Shown here one piece after another: positions 24,401 to 39,400 of a stretch of DNA of 64,000 nucleotides. The first letter of the stretch is position 1, and the number at the start of each line of letters is the position of its first letter. A program made the position numbers and the translations under genes. Below the pieces are notes generated by a model. That model did not search any database. It was not told the origin of the DNA and worked only from the letters and a program-made list of their open reading frames with translations. Source of the stretch: Pectinophora gossypiella (taxonomy: Eukaryota; Arthropoda; Insecta; Lepidoptera; Gelechiidae). The stretch covers positions 13,950,678-14,014,677 of the forward strand of contig NC_065419.1 of the NCBI RefSeq assembly GCF_024362695.1. Reading direction: 5' to 3'.

Positions 24401-27400
24401 TTTGATACCGCATTGTCATAGCCATTCATATTTCAAACGTATATCATAAAACACCCTTATGTATACGTTATTTATGAGTTATACGAAGAGTGTAAAAGCA
24501 AGATGTGTTGAATTTTGTAAATAATCGATCATAAAGCACCGATCACATTGTTGGAAAAGACAATCAAAGGCTTTTGATCAATAATCAGTCCACAAAAAAC
24601 GCAGAATGATCGATATAATTTTTGTCTTGTCTTAAATAAGAGATTTAAATCAATCTTTAGAGAAAACAAAAGTCAACCTGTAATCTCCAAAATTGTACCT
24701 GCCCTCCGGACATTACCAGTTTATCTACACACTGAAGAAATATACCAAATACAAATCACGTATTAATATACGGAAAACATTATCTGCTTCTTCGTGTCAA
24801 CAATAGTAAACACTCCAAACGCCGAGCTAACTTTTTTTTACTTGACTAGCATAATTTTGGCTTTAACTACATGGCCGGACAAAAGCCGAGCTCAATAACA
24901 TAGGTACCTACAAAATTACCTACTACAATCGTACCTATTTTAAATTGTAATTATTCGCATTTACCAGCCGTAACTTTGTCCGTCATTTTTCTTAGCGCAA
25001 TTACTCTATCAAATTCATTTTAGAACTTCCAATAAGTACCAAGCGTATAAAAGTAGTCATCTGGTGATTTTGCCTAGTCCATATCTATCAATTATGTCTC
25101 CAATTCAGATACACCTAACCTATCTAAATTCACCCATCCGCTCTTTGGCAGGGCGCTTTACAACCTGAAGTTTATCTAAAATCTTTCAAGTCTCGAGGAC
25201 TTAAGAACTGTTAACTGTTAAGATCGCATACAAAGTATTACCTTAATACCAAGTCGCAGATTAATATCCTAAGGCATGTTAGCATGTAAACAAGCTAAGT
25301 AGGTGCTAGGACGTAACTGCGTCATCAGTTGTGCACGACACGGCGCAGGCTCGATCGATAAGCGCGCGACGTGTGCACCATAAGGCAATGTCTTGCGGCA
25401 CGGTGGGTGAGGATGGAGTCCCGACGTGCCGGCAGAGTAGTGGGATGATTGGTAATAACGACGCCAAAATAACGTTATAAATTCAACAGAAATATCCAGT
25501 TCATTAACCACACTTCACAAACAAATTATAACGATGCTTAGATATAAGATCAAATCCAAAAGTAGAGGGCACGGCCAGAGCTAAACAGTATAATATATTT
25601 ATGTTGTTCTTATGAAGGTCGGGGATGCAATGTGACGGTGTGAAATGAAAGGAAATGCGGAATGGAATGAGAATTTCGAAATTTAAAATGATTGACGGTC
25701 AGAACGAAAGGCGAGTATGTGCAGAGTTTGTACTCTACTACAGTCTTGTCTTCTCGGCTCAAGAGCGGTTCTTTACGGCTGAAGCTGGGGTTTAAACCCG
25801 GCAAAAACTGGGCTAAACACCCACTTAGGAGTCTTTGAGGGTGTTTATCGGGCTTTTACCCAAGCACCAGGTTTAAGCTTGGGTGGATTGCCTAAGTTTG
25901 TTAACCTTCGAAGCAACGCTAGAAGGGGTGTTATAAGTTTCATGCGTTTATCCGCAAAGCAATTTTGATGAAATCTTCTCGAAAGTGTTCGCATGAAAAG
26001 AAATAATAATGCCTCGGCTGTCAGATCGAAGTTTCGAGTACATATTTCGGGAGGCTGGTTTAACTCGCTTCCTTAAACTTCCATACTTTCAAGTGCAATC
26101 TAAATTTATTTAGTTAGTAATTAAGTTTAGTTCAGAACGCGAACGTAGTGTCTTATAAGGAAGTCAAATAATTGGCCTTTGATAGACAAGAGTGGAGAAT
26201 GCTACACCAACAAAAGCGTGGCTCTTAAAGTAATGATAATGAGTAGGTTCCTGGAACTTGAAACTAAATACCTGAGATTTGTTAAAGAAAATACTTTTGA
26301 AGGTACAAGAACTGTTAAAGAACCATGATTTTGTATTAACCATGATTATAATTTTCGGTGAGCCATATTTAGAGACTTTCGGAGGAGCATAATCCGTTTG
26401 ACAAGTACCTGGCTGTTTTATATTAGCCCAAAACTTTTCTATTCAACAAAATAACTCCTCACATTTGTCGATAACTGAGAACGACATTTTACGTGCCCGC
26501 TTACGCACGGATAAGCCCCTTAATTTATGCTATAACAAGACGTCCTGGCATTATTCGAATACTGAGGAAAATTCTACTTGATATCAACTCAGAATCATGA
26601 GCTGAATCATCCCCCTCAGTAAAATTTATGAATTTGGTCGCTTATATATTTTTCTATTATTTTATCTATTACTGGCAGTATTGTGATTGGCCTATAGTTG
26701 TCATATTGACTAAAACTACATTTCTTATGAATCGGTCTTATTATACCTGTTTTTAACTCGTTGGGATATCTGCAATGACTTATACTGTTATTTATTAGTT
26801 TCGTTATGGCATTTACAATTCTATCGCTTATTTTTTTAATATCAATAGTTCTTAGTTTGTCAATCCCGGGGGCCTTGTTGTTGTTAAGATTTTTGATTAT
26901 AGTATGATTATAGATTTTTGATTATATAAGTTGCTTATGTCATGTATGTTATATGGGCCGTGGTAGCCTAGTTGTTAGAATACTTGCCTCTCACTTTGAG
27001 GTCACAGGTTCGAATCCAGCACAGGTCTAAACCAACTATTGTCGAATTCATGTTTGGATCATAAATGACTATCACGTGCTCAGCGGTGAAGGAAAACATC
27101 GTGAGGAAACCTACATTCCCGAGAAATGCATTTTCGAATGTATATGACCTAACCTGTATTGGGCTGGTTTTCCCTTCGCGGGTTGAAGGTCAGACAGGCA
27201 GTCGCTTCTGTAAAAATCCGGACCTGTCAAATCTTCAGGTTAGGTAAGCGGACCTTGTGAAAAACGGGATAATGCTGGAGAGATGATGTTATGTACGTTA
27301 TATAATGATGCAAATATTATATTATTCCTTATCGTATCCTCATTATGACGCTCTGTGACCTCAGCATCTATCTCCACGTGTCAAAGCTCTGTTACGTAAC

Positions 27401-30400
27401 GTAAACCTTTAAGTGGTGAATCATTCGGTCTTGCAATATTTACATACTTGTTATGTCTCTTATGTGTAATGTGGATATATTTTTCGAAGGTTTTTGTTAA
27501 GCAATTCGTGTTTCGGACATTTAATACCATACACTCAGGATTAACTGTAATTTAAAATTATAACTTCTTTAATGAAAATTTCTCGTTTTGATCAAGCATT
27601 CGTCTTTTCACCTAACAAAGTCCTCTCAAAAATCTAAAATAGCAACATTGTAGGACTAACAAAACGTTGTAAAGACCTTGCCAAAACACGTATTAGCAAT
27701 ATACGACCTTGGATGCTAAGTTTAGTGAAGGTGCCAAGCGGTCGCGATTATCAATCAAGACATTTTTTTTACTCTTTTCTGTTGATGACCGATGGAGTTG
27801 ATTCATGACGTCAATCGTGTTGTGAACTTTCTGTGAAGGACTTCTTTCAAAGAAACAGTTGAAAGAGATAGTAGTTTTGAAATATGGCAACACTAGCTGT
27901 CATATTTCCATAACTAATGGAGCCTTGTCTCTATTTGAGTTGAGTTCTAGAAACTGAGTTTGAGAGAGCATTGTTTACTATTTACGAAGCTTTAAACGAA
28001 TGAAGTTTTAAAATAGGAAGGCTTTTTTTATGACGTAACTTATTGTAGAAATGACTTAGTGCAAATAGTATTAACTACTTGGCCGAACAAATGGGAAGCA
28101 CTGAGGGCTTTCATCCGATACAAAATTGAAGACAACAGGCGTGAGTGTGCCCGGTTGGGCGCAAACCTCCGCTTAGGTAGGATTATATTTGAAAGAATTA
28201 ACCCTTCGAATGCGGGAAACACTGATCAGGGCCAGACACAATGTAAAAACTATTGTGCCTTTTATCTCAGCTGATGAGAGATTAATCAGCCATAGTGGCT
28301 CAATAGCGACAAGCGCTCAATGAGGGAAATCATCCGCCACACCAGCGGGATCCTGGAATCTTTTTAGTCGCGAGCTGATTGACTGTTTCTATGGCTAAAG
28401 TAATCGGGTTGCCAGGTATATTACGTACTTTGATAAGGACTGTTTCCGTGTTGTTTGATGAGGAAGAAGAACTATGCCAATAACGATTCGATTGATGCTA
28501 CCAATTTACATGTGCTGTTCCGTCAATGTAATCGAATAATTCTTATTTGAGCGTTAGTTAAAACTGGGGGGTTAAAAAGGCCACATAGAAGCAATTCATC
28601 GCAAAAAGCAATATTGCAATCTAAATATATAAAAGGAGAAACTGACTGACTGACATATCAACGCACATCCTAAACGGCAGGCACTTGAAATTTGGACGTA
28701 GCTTAGGTACCGTAGAGGTGCACTAAGAAAGGGATTCCCGAAATTCTCACGGGAACGGGAATTAGCGGGAAAAATCCTTCCACGCGGACGAAGTCGCGGG
28801 CAAAAGCTAGTTTGACATATAAAAGTAAGTGCGCAATGCACACAAATGTCAAATTGCAATATTGCGTTTTTAGATGAATTGCTTCGATTTGGCCTTTTTA
28901 ACCCTGTTCTTAATTTTTATTCTGCAGGATCATCAAAGAATTCTCACCGTATGCTCGATATAAACACCTTTTTGTCTATTTTTTTTTATTGTTATGATAG
29001 GAAAGTCCCAACGATCTCTCCATTGCTTTTTGCACGGTGACATCATAATACTAAATTAGTTAGCCACAAAAAATGTAACACTAATGATTACGTACATTAA
29101 ATTATCTCTTACGTTGCATTATTCTCATCAATCATGTTTTCAGTAGGTACCTATTAAATCACTTTCGTATCAGATTAATTCTAAGCTAATTCTAAGGTAA
29201 ATACGCGTGAGTTTATATATGTATGTACGAATATATGAACACAATCTCACATAATCTCATATATTCCCATACTATATGAGATTATGTTCATAATTATATT
29301 CATACATACATACATAAACTCACGCCTATTTCCCACCTGGGTAAGCAGAGATTATGGAATTCCATTTGTTTCCATCCTGCCATACTTCTCTTGCTTCCTC
29401 CACATTCATCAATCGCTTCATACACGCACGCCGGTTCAGAGATCGTACTAAACCTTTTCTAAGGACATCTCCACTTTGGTCAAAGTACGTCGTTCTAGGG
29501 TTCATATATTCATACATTTTCTAAATTTAGATACCTCTGTAATCGACCAAACAAGAAGTATGCACAATACTAGAAGTTACTGCATAGTTGGAGTGCACTG
29601 CGCATGCGCGAAGGCCCTCCACCTTGACCTTACCCTCGCTAATGGCCCCCCTCCTCAAAAGTAAGTACTATACTGATAGCGGTGTCGGTGGCTGAATGGT
29701 GCCCGCATTTTGCTTTTTGCGCCTTAGCAACTGTTCTTTTTTTCAAAGATTAATATAGCAGAGGCTGAATGATCTTCTGCCGTTGCGCTTTGTTTAATCT
29801 TCCTTTCTATTTTTATTGGTGGCCAGTCAAGTGACACGAAACGACTTTTGAATTTTTGTCGTCAATTCTTTGTTTTGTGTTCGGGAAAATTGTCGCCAGA
29901 TTGATTCGAGATTTAAAAAATATATTTTTTATTTTATTTGGTTTTTATTTGTTTGACCGTGTTTATTCGTTGGTCAGGGTTATTTTCGACATGAACCTTG
30001 GCGTCTTTTTGCTTGGATCAACTACACAATAAGTTGAAACCTGGACAAAGTTGGTATCATTGTACTATTATAGTAACGTACTTCAGTCGGTACATTCCAA
30101 CAGGTAGCCCGCGTAGGGTTACAATGGATTTTCATTCAGGCATCCAATTGCATTACGCGGTTGAAAGCAGTAACATCATTTACGCAAATGTATGAGAATT
30201 TTTAAACTTCTGGCCATTTTGCTCGAATATATCATTCGTTTAACAAATAGTGTAGGAGTTGAAGCTCCTTGACAGCCAAACCCAAGGTTTCCCGTTGCTT
30301 TTCCTTAACTTTCTTTTCTTTCTATGTTGACTATGGTTTTAGTCTGACAAGTGTGTCTAACACCCCAAAGTGAAGCAGCATGTAAATATAAAGTTTACTA

Positions 30401-33400
30401 AATAGTGTTCACTAACGGCCTATTACAGTCCACTTTCCCTGTTGACCGCGCAAAGACGCGTCTAGTCTAAAAATAGGCACGCCTACCCGATTCGCGGTCC
30501 GTTTTTAGCCGGGACCAACGAATCGATGGCAGGTACTTTCGCAAGGGCGACAAGTGGACGTTTATACATTTTTCCTTATCTATCTTCAAGTTTTATGTCA
30601 GATAAAGTATGACTGTCTCTCTCGCACACCTCTGTATCTTATGAAAAAGTATTAAAATTATTTTCACCGTCTATGATTTCTGTATACGGTTAGACTGATC
30701 GGATAATCGTCATCATCTCCCTAGCGGTAGCGTTTTTTACAGAAGCGACTGCCTATCTGACCTTCCGACCCGCGAAAGGAAAACCAGCCCGATACAGGTT
30801 AGGTCAGGTTAGGGTTAAAGTGATCGGATAATGAACAACTATTTATTATTGAGGGTACAAAAATCCTACGGAATTCGGTGCCATAATGTAAGGCTACAAG
30901 TTGTCGCTATATGTCTGTCAACGGTAAGTAAACTTATATACTAATCTGCGTCGTAGCAGCCAATGAAGTATCGCAGTAAAAGAGTCGTAAAGTACCTCTG
31001 CTCCAGCCTTCTTTCATCTCTATAGAGGGCCCTCTGCCTAGTGATGTCACATAGATTGTAGTTCATTTTGCAAACGTAGCCTTAGCTTATTTTATATGAT
31101 GATGATTTTCTTATATACCTTCCGTGCGACAAAGATGCAAGAACAGATACTGTCTATGGAGACAGTATCTGTTCACGAATCATCTTACTTTCGAACAATC
31201 AGGTGATCAGCTTGTAATAAATGACATGATGATGGGACCATTCCCATCACCACCTGATCACCTGATTGTTCGAAAGTAAGATGATCCGTGCTTCGGAAGG
31301 CACGTTAAGCCGTTGGTCCCGGTTACTATTTACTGATGTAAGTAAGTTGTCGTTACATGAGCCATGTCAGGGGCCTTTGGCGGCTAATAGTAACCCTGAC
31401 ACCAGGGTTGATGAGGTTGGTACTCCACCTCGACAAGCCACACGATAGAAGAGAAGGAGTGTCTCCATTCTCTGCACAACTTTTAATAAGAATAACTTAA
31501 ACGATGTTATATCTTGGGTGGTAAACATGGATGGTAATGCCAAGGTTGACTGGAAGAGATCTCTTTTATAGATAAGTCAGTGCTAAATAAATTTCAAAAC
31601 ATATAATACAGCATCACGCCTTATGTAGGCGATATCCCCAAAGGGTAGGTAGAGCGTATAGTATATATACACCTACTCCTCGCCAGCTATTAAGTCCCAT
31701 GTAATATGTGACGAGCCAATTGTGTGAATTCAAACTTATATATGAATTTAATGAATCTGGTGGTGGTAGAGACTTCTGTAAAAAACGGGACCGGTCAAAT
31801 CTTCAGGTTAGGTAAGCGGACCCTGTGAAAAACGGGATAATGCTAAAGGAATTAAAAAAAAAATAAAAGGAAAGTTACCCATTTACTTGAACCGACGTGC
31901 GTGTATGAAGCGGTTGATGAATGTGGAGGAAGCAAGAGAAGTGTGTCAGGATCGAAGCAAATGGAATTCTATAGTCTCTGCTTACCCCGGTGGGAAATAG
32001 GCGTGAGTTTATGTATGTATGTACCCTTACTTATACAAGTTATGTACGCCGTAATTGTCATATAATATTAGTCACAATACCGTAACATTCTAAATGTAAA
32101 AATGTTTTAATGTATGTCATGTGGCTGTACTTTATAAATAAATATATACGAAGATACACAAACGTAAACGAAAGGATCTCCTTCCTCGTTTCGCGATTCT
32201 GTTCCGTTTACATCTTGCCTACATCCCTTCCATCCCAGTACATTCCCCAGCCTATACCCACCCCACTAAAAGCTACTGCGTTTCAGGGGACCTGCGATCA
32301 ATAGCGTACATTCCGCTATACAGCCTATAGGTAACTACCGTTGCAACAAACTGAAAAGCTCTTTCTAGACTCATCTTTGCGACCTACATTCTAACGAGCA
32401 CGGCTTTTCCGGAATGGTTTTGTTTATTTACAAGCGTGGATTCATGTTTATGCATCCTACAGGTAGGTTTACTTTACATTTTTGACGTGACTTATTGTAG
32501 ATTTGCCGCAGATGGCATTAACTACTTGGCCGGACAAATGGGGAGCGCTGAAGGCTCTCACCCGGTACGTTTAAGACAACAGGCCTGAGGGTGCCAAGCT
32601 AAGCGCGAACCTCAACTCAGGGCGTCGTCTGAGAGGATAAATATTTGAAAGAATTAAACGACCCTAGTGGGTCGATAGCGATAAGCGCTGAATGAAGGAA
32701 AAGCTACAGGTAGGGTATCTGGCCATTATATTCGAATTTATGAATTTGAATTCATGTTTGGATGATAGATTATTGATATCAAGTGGTTTCCAGGATTTGT
32801 GTCCGGTTGATGGCAATAGGCTCGCCCTCTATTATACATGGGTCATAAACATAGCTGGCCTACCCCCTTCGGGGATATAGGCGTAATGCTATGTTATGTA
32901 TGTGGCCTCACTCGGCAGGGCCCGCAGAATACCAGCGTCGTGGCTCACGCCGCGACTTATGCTGAGCGAGGTCCTTTTATTCCGGACTCCACCGCAGATG
33001 ATCGGGCCGTCAGTGCGTTGCATTTAGAATACTTAGTTTTATTATTATTGTTTTTATGATTTTGGTTTGTTTTTCTTTTTGTTTTAGTAATTTTTTTTTT
33101 GTCTATGTACTTATTGATTTCCGTGTGGTTTCTGTCCTGTGTTAAATGTAATGTACCTGTCTGTCTGTGTCTGTGGTGTCCGGAAGTAATAAATGTTTCT
33201 TTCTTTCTTTCTTTCTTATGTTGGGTAGATAGAGTTAGCGAACAACCCAATTTTAAAAAATGTGCTTCGTAGGTTGACCTGTCTGGGAAGCAAACCCTGG
33301 ATCTCAGGTTTGGCATAGAATAAGGAATAATACTACGTATAGAACGGCAACTCTCCATTCCCCACCAGCGGCTGAGATAGGTTTACCTCACCCCCTCGGT

Positions 33401-36400
33401 CATACTTTAGTCTTCAATCGCATGGGTGTCAAACAACACACATAGATGCGCGCGTACGATAATGTCAATGTGTAGTGTCTGTGTAAAACGAGGTTGTTGA
33501 AGTGTTTGGGGTGTGGGTTTGGTTAGGTTTATGTTACATTGGTGCTAATTCCAGCAGATGCCTCCCAATTTTATTTTATTTCAAAGCAGAAAAGGACGGA
33601 AAAACAGATATTAATTTTAAACTAATGAATGAAACATTACCTCGGATAATTGCTTCTTCAAGAAGTCTAGCAATCGATTACCAACACTTGCCTATTTGTC
33701 ACTGCATCAATCCACGTGTTTTCAGAAAGACGTTACGCAAGTCGTGTTAGCCAGAAGTTCTTTAACAACATACCTTATTAAAATAAAACACGGAAATTAA
33801 GGAATGCAATAAGGCATTGAATGTTTTTACCAGTCACGTGAAAAATACAATACTCGTGCGTTATGTTAGGAAATATCCAATCATGTATTGATACGTTTCA
33901 CAATAACACTCGCCGTCGGTTTGTTACTAAGTGTCTGGCTGTATGCAATCAATGCTCATGGGTTTTTTGAAAAAAGACAAAAATGCCACGCTCGTACTCA
34001 TCTCTATTGGGTTAGGTTAGGTTACCAGCAAAGTCGTCGCGAATTAGTTTTTTGGATTTCAACTTTTTCTTTTTTTATGGCTGCATCGTTCAGAAACAAT
34101 GATGCCAACATCACGGATCCGAAGATTTAATACACATATAATAATACATATGATTTAATACATATATTAGAATAGTAAAGGCGACATTCCGACCTTCTAG
34201 AAAGATCATTCTCAGTCAAATTCTTGACTCTTTAAAAGATTTGAACTCTCATGAAGTACCTACTTCCGTACGGAGCAATAAATCTCGAGTTGAAAAAGTG
34301 ACCCTGCTCTATTTGTGTTCCATAACTATTATTATTTAGGCACGTATAGAAGCTTCTAGAAGGCTTGCGTATCACATCTGATTACTATGGATAGGTACTT
34401 AAGTATTTCTTTTATCTATTAAAAGTCAAAACAATTTATGTGTCTTGTTCGTAATTAGAACAGTTACTTTGGGTATTTTATTTTGTGGTAGATAAGAATT
34501 GTATACGTTACTAATGTATTTTTACCCGACTGAAGAGAAGCAAAAAAGAGGGTTAAGTTACCTATAATAACTATTTTCTTTCATTCTTTCAAATAGTTCC
34601 GTGTGACCTATTTCTAAAATAGCGATTCTATATTTGTAGTGAACGTACCTACCTAAATACGTATTAGCAAGATTATCTGGATGATTTAAACGATGGGAGA
34701 TCGTTGGATATGACTTGTAAATATTATGAGACTAACTTCTACGGAACAGTGTGTTTACTGTTGAAATGTATTCTTACTAATCAAGATACGCTATCATTTA
34801 GTTTACAGAGTCTATGTGTAGTGTCCATAGCGTACATCGTACGAATCTGCTCTAGATAGACAACATAAACTAATTAATAACTTCTTTTATATGCACAAAT
34901 GACAAATTTCAATACTGCTTTTTAGGTGAATTTATTATTCTATGTAGCGTTTTTGAACCCTGTGCTTAAAAAATACCGCTAAGGTCTATTATATACTTTT
35001 TCTATTCTGATTTGTAGATCTGAGAGGCACAACACAAATCCTCAGAACATTAAAAAGAAAAGAAAATATGGGAAAATGACACAAAATCGGACTTGTTTCC
35101 CGTACGTCCGATCGCTCTAACCACTCGACCGATCAATCGATCCAGTGAGACTTCGTTCGCCATACCGCCATAGGGAAAAATAAATCCTATTAAATAGAAG
35201 TGAGACGCACACACGCACGCATACACGCACACACACACACACACGCACACACACATACACACACACGCACACACGCACGCACACACACACATACACATAC
35301 AAGCATTTATAAATTTGATATTTTCTTTTTAAGAAATATTTTATGATTTAGTCTAACAATTTAAAAAAAAAAACTTAACTTAATTTTTCTTATTTTTTTA
35401 TATTTTGTTATTTTTTCTTGACCATGACTTTTTGGGGGTGGAGGCCTGGAGTCCTAAAACACAGGGTATCCTAGTTTAGGCTCCAGCCTCTACAAATATT
35501 GTATTTTTGTATGTAATTATGTATCCATGTGTTTTATAATTTGTAGAGGAAATAAAGATTTTACTTACTTACTTACTTACTTATTGGACCGATTGACCGC
35601 TCGATATATCGGACGAACGGGAAACGCCCAAAATCGGACTTTACAAATATCTTTTGTCTATGCCCCTCTATTATATAGAAAATAGGACAACTCTATAAAC
35701 ATTTCTATCTGTTTATCATCAAAACATTGAAATAGTAAACGCGTGAGTAACGCTAGACGCAGATAACAAGTCGTTGCCCTGCGTCCGATTAATCGATAAC
35801 ATATCGTTTATCATCATGCGTAGAACATGGGAAACAACTAGGAATGAACAGTCATGAGCAATATCATATACCCACTTTGGAACCCTGTCGCACTATCATA
35901 TTTGATATTGAATGAGATTTACGGTTTAATTTGTCAAAAAAGACATGACAAAAATGACATGACATGATGAAAGACATGATGGACTAATGTTATGGGCGAT
36001 AGGCTGATCCCTTATCACCATAAGGTTCATCATATCCAGCTTACGACATCGTATCAACAGTGGCTGCAAGTTGTCTTTGATTACTTGTGGCTCTGCCCAC
36101 CCCATTAGGGATTACGGGCGTGAGTTTATGTATGTATGTTGTCAAAAAAGTTAATGTGACATGGTTTCAAAGTGTATACATATTAGTACTCGTGACCGAA
36201 CATACTGAGATCCGTACAAGGATGGGCAGAGAAACACGCCGTTAGAAAATAACTTTCCTTTACCAGCCATCAGCTTCTTAGAACACGGAGGGGGTGAGGT
36301 AAATCAAGCTCGCTCCGAGCTCGTATAGGTGCGGGGTGGAGTGTCCCTTCTTCCATACGTTCTATTATTGTTTATTCTATAGTTTCAGTCTACCTTAGTT

Positions 36401-39400
36401 TTCTGATACTTAACCATGAAGTATGATTAAAATTCTACTCTGAACCAGCGTGCGTGTATGAAACGATTGATGAATGTGGAGGAAGCAAGAGAAGTGTGTC
36501 AGGATAGAAGCAAATGGAATTCCATAGTCTCTGCTTACCCCGGTGGGAAACAGGCGTTGAGTTTATGTATGTGTATTTATATTATTTATGTATGATTAAA
36601 AATCACATAATGAAAACTATCCGCGCATTTCATGGCGTTATTAAATATAGCGCGCTAGCTCGTTGAGGTGTGGTTATTTAGTTCGTCTTACGATGGATGT
36701 ACCTCTGACTACCCCAATTAGGGTACAGTCGTGAGCTAACGTTATTAACCCATTCACGGACAGAGACTATGGGTCATTGATGGTTCATAATAAGTTGTAT
36801 GATGCCTTGGAATCGGAACGTCCGTAGACGTTCTGTCCTTGAAAGTGTTAAATATGCGCGGAGCGATCCACGCCAAATGATTCCTATAGCTATCTCAGTT
36901 TGCACGAAACACAACGGATTCCCCCCATCAATGCGGACGGGATCGTATCTTTAATCTCGTTACCGGCGGAGGTGTATTGATTTCCATCACTTTCCCGTTT
37001 TCTGGGTAAGCAATTTTGCGTCTGTGAGTTTGTTCGTTGAATCCCGAAAAGGGATGTTTGTTTGCCCAGGTACGTTACGTCATAGACTAAAGAATAATAG
37101 GTACTATGTACAGATCGGACACTCTCCGCGTCGCACTAATTTGAATCGCGTAATGTACTTTAGTCTAAATAGCCGTAAGCGGTTAAGGAGTAGATAAGGG
37201 AGCGCGTGCAAACCATCTGTCCCACTCGCACTTACGCGGTAAGCGACAAACGGTAAGAACATTTTTGTATTGGGTTTATGTAGGTATATTTTACAAGTTC
37301 ATAAAGTTAAGTGCTTTTATCGAGGACATTCCTAGCAATCTCGTTGTCTGAAAGATAATAAAAATAATAATAGTTCCATCGACATTTTTTAAGGATCTAT
37401 TTGTTGATCAATCACGGCCTTGGCAGACATATCAATGAAATAATAATTTAAACTGGAGTGCGTCTGCGTCGAGCCACTCAACCGTCTGATTGATTTGCGT
37501 AAAACAACACTAGCGAGATTAATTCAATGACAGTTCATCAGAGGCAATGATCCGATCATGCGCCGCGATGATGCGCACGCGTCATGTGGTCAACGACTTC
37601 GATATACCATGACAATTATTATTTTCAACAGTCACAGTTGTTGGAAATTCTGCAATTTGATTTCAATTTATACCAAATTAAAATTGTATTTATTTATGAA
37701 AACTACATAATACACTACATAACATCATCCTCATACATCATACACCTCACCGAGCATTATGAAATAAAACAGAGTCTAAAAAACCCACATTGAACCAATT
37801 AATTTAAAAAAAGCTATATTGCAATTTGACATTTGCTCATATAAAAGTAAGTGCGCAATTCTTGCATTTTCAGATGAATTGCTTCAATGTGGCCTATTCA
37901 ACCCCCTAGAACTTCGGGTCCATCCAACTAAAAGATTCTCTTCTTCTTTGTCCTCGCCACTTCCTGTTACGTGGGTTCGGCATTCCCTACCGTCCGGCGC
38001 CAGGTATCCTGCTAGCAAACTTCGTCTTTGAGACCTAGCGTCTTCATCCCTTTGGACATTTGTCTACCAGGTGGTTTTAGGTTTTCCCCTTTCCCTTTTT
38101 CTACTATCCATGGAAAGGAGTTCTCTCACGACATAGTCACCCAACTAAAAGATTCTCTCTCTCTCTATTTAAGAGCTGCGCTCTTGTCGATGGAGTAACC
38201 GCCATTCCTCTCTTCTTCCCGCCAAAACCTTCACCTCCCGATACGACACGACCTGCACCTTCTCTTTTATTTGTTTCATAAATGTTATCCTAGGTCTACC
38301 CCTTCCTCTCTTCCCTTCAATTTTTCCTTCTATAATGTTTGTTATAAATGAATCGTGTCGTATCAGGTGGCCAATCATATTTCCCCTCCGGTCCTCTATA
38401 GTCTTCAATATGGTTCTCTTTTCTTCAACTCTTTCCAGCACTTTTTCATTTGACACCATTTCAGTCCAGCTTATAGGTACCCTCCATCCTAACTAAAAGA
38501 TTATTTCCTAGAAATTAGAACTACATTTTCCCTTGCAGCCAATTATGAACCTAGGTATAAACTAGGATAATTTATTAAAAGGAAAAGTCTAAGAATATTA
38601 TTTTCCTTCACGACAATAACAAACAGTTTAAGTAACCACAATGATGAGTAGTAATACACCTGAGTAGATAGGTTATTATTTTTTGCGGTTCAGTATCCTT
38701 GACACCTTTTTCTTAGTATAAACAGTCTCTATCCCTTTACTGTTCTGCTAGACTGGGGCATAGAATAAAGAATAAACTGCGTATTTCAGAACGGTAACTC
38801 TCTAAAGCGGTCTAAATGTAACGGTCTCTCCCTTTCTTTTTCAGCGGATAAGAAAAGGACAAGTATAACTTATAATTAGGAGGTGTCTGATGGAATCACC
38901 ATCCTCCAGCATTAAACGGGCGCAAATTTGGAAGCCATACGGTTCCTCAAATGAGAAAGGTTTTGCTTGAACGACTATTTTCTTAAAGTCTTCTTCTGTA
39001 GTGTGGGTTGTGAGGTGGATGATCAACCTCAGCAAGCCTGGTGTCAGCGTTATTATTGAGCCTCTATTGGGTCCTGGCATGGGTCATGACCAACGATGAT
39101 GATGAAGGATGATGTGATGTTGACTTAAGGTAAACAATTTTCCCTAAGGTTTCCCCTGGTGCCATAATGCTGATTGTCAATATATTTTTTCCTTTTCTTT
39201 GTAAAGCTTGGTGACTGTACAAAGTTTTACTGTTTTTTTCCGGTCGACTTCTGTATTTCAGCTTTTTTTTCTTATTGTAGATTTGCCGCAGATGGCATTA
39301 GCTACTTGGGCGGATGTATTTCAGCGTAATTATATGGTTGGAATTAGGTATCCGATTTTTAAAAATAATTTAATTTAGAGGTCATTGCCTATTTTCCTAA

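Noticed and set aside
33888..34130. 80-codon frame with a hydrophobic N-terminus
   Set aside because: It resembles a signal peptide but the rest is repeat-like AT-rich sequence with no cysteine pattern or splice sites.
35050..35302. Open frames rich in Cys and Val
   Set aside because: They are translations of a CA microsatellite.
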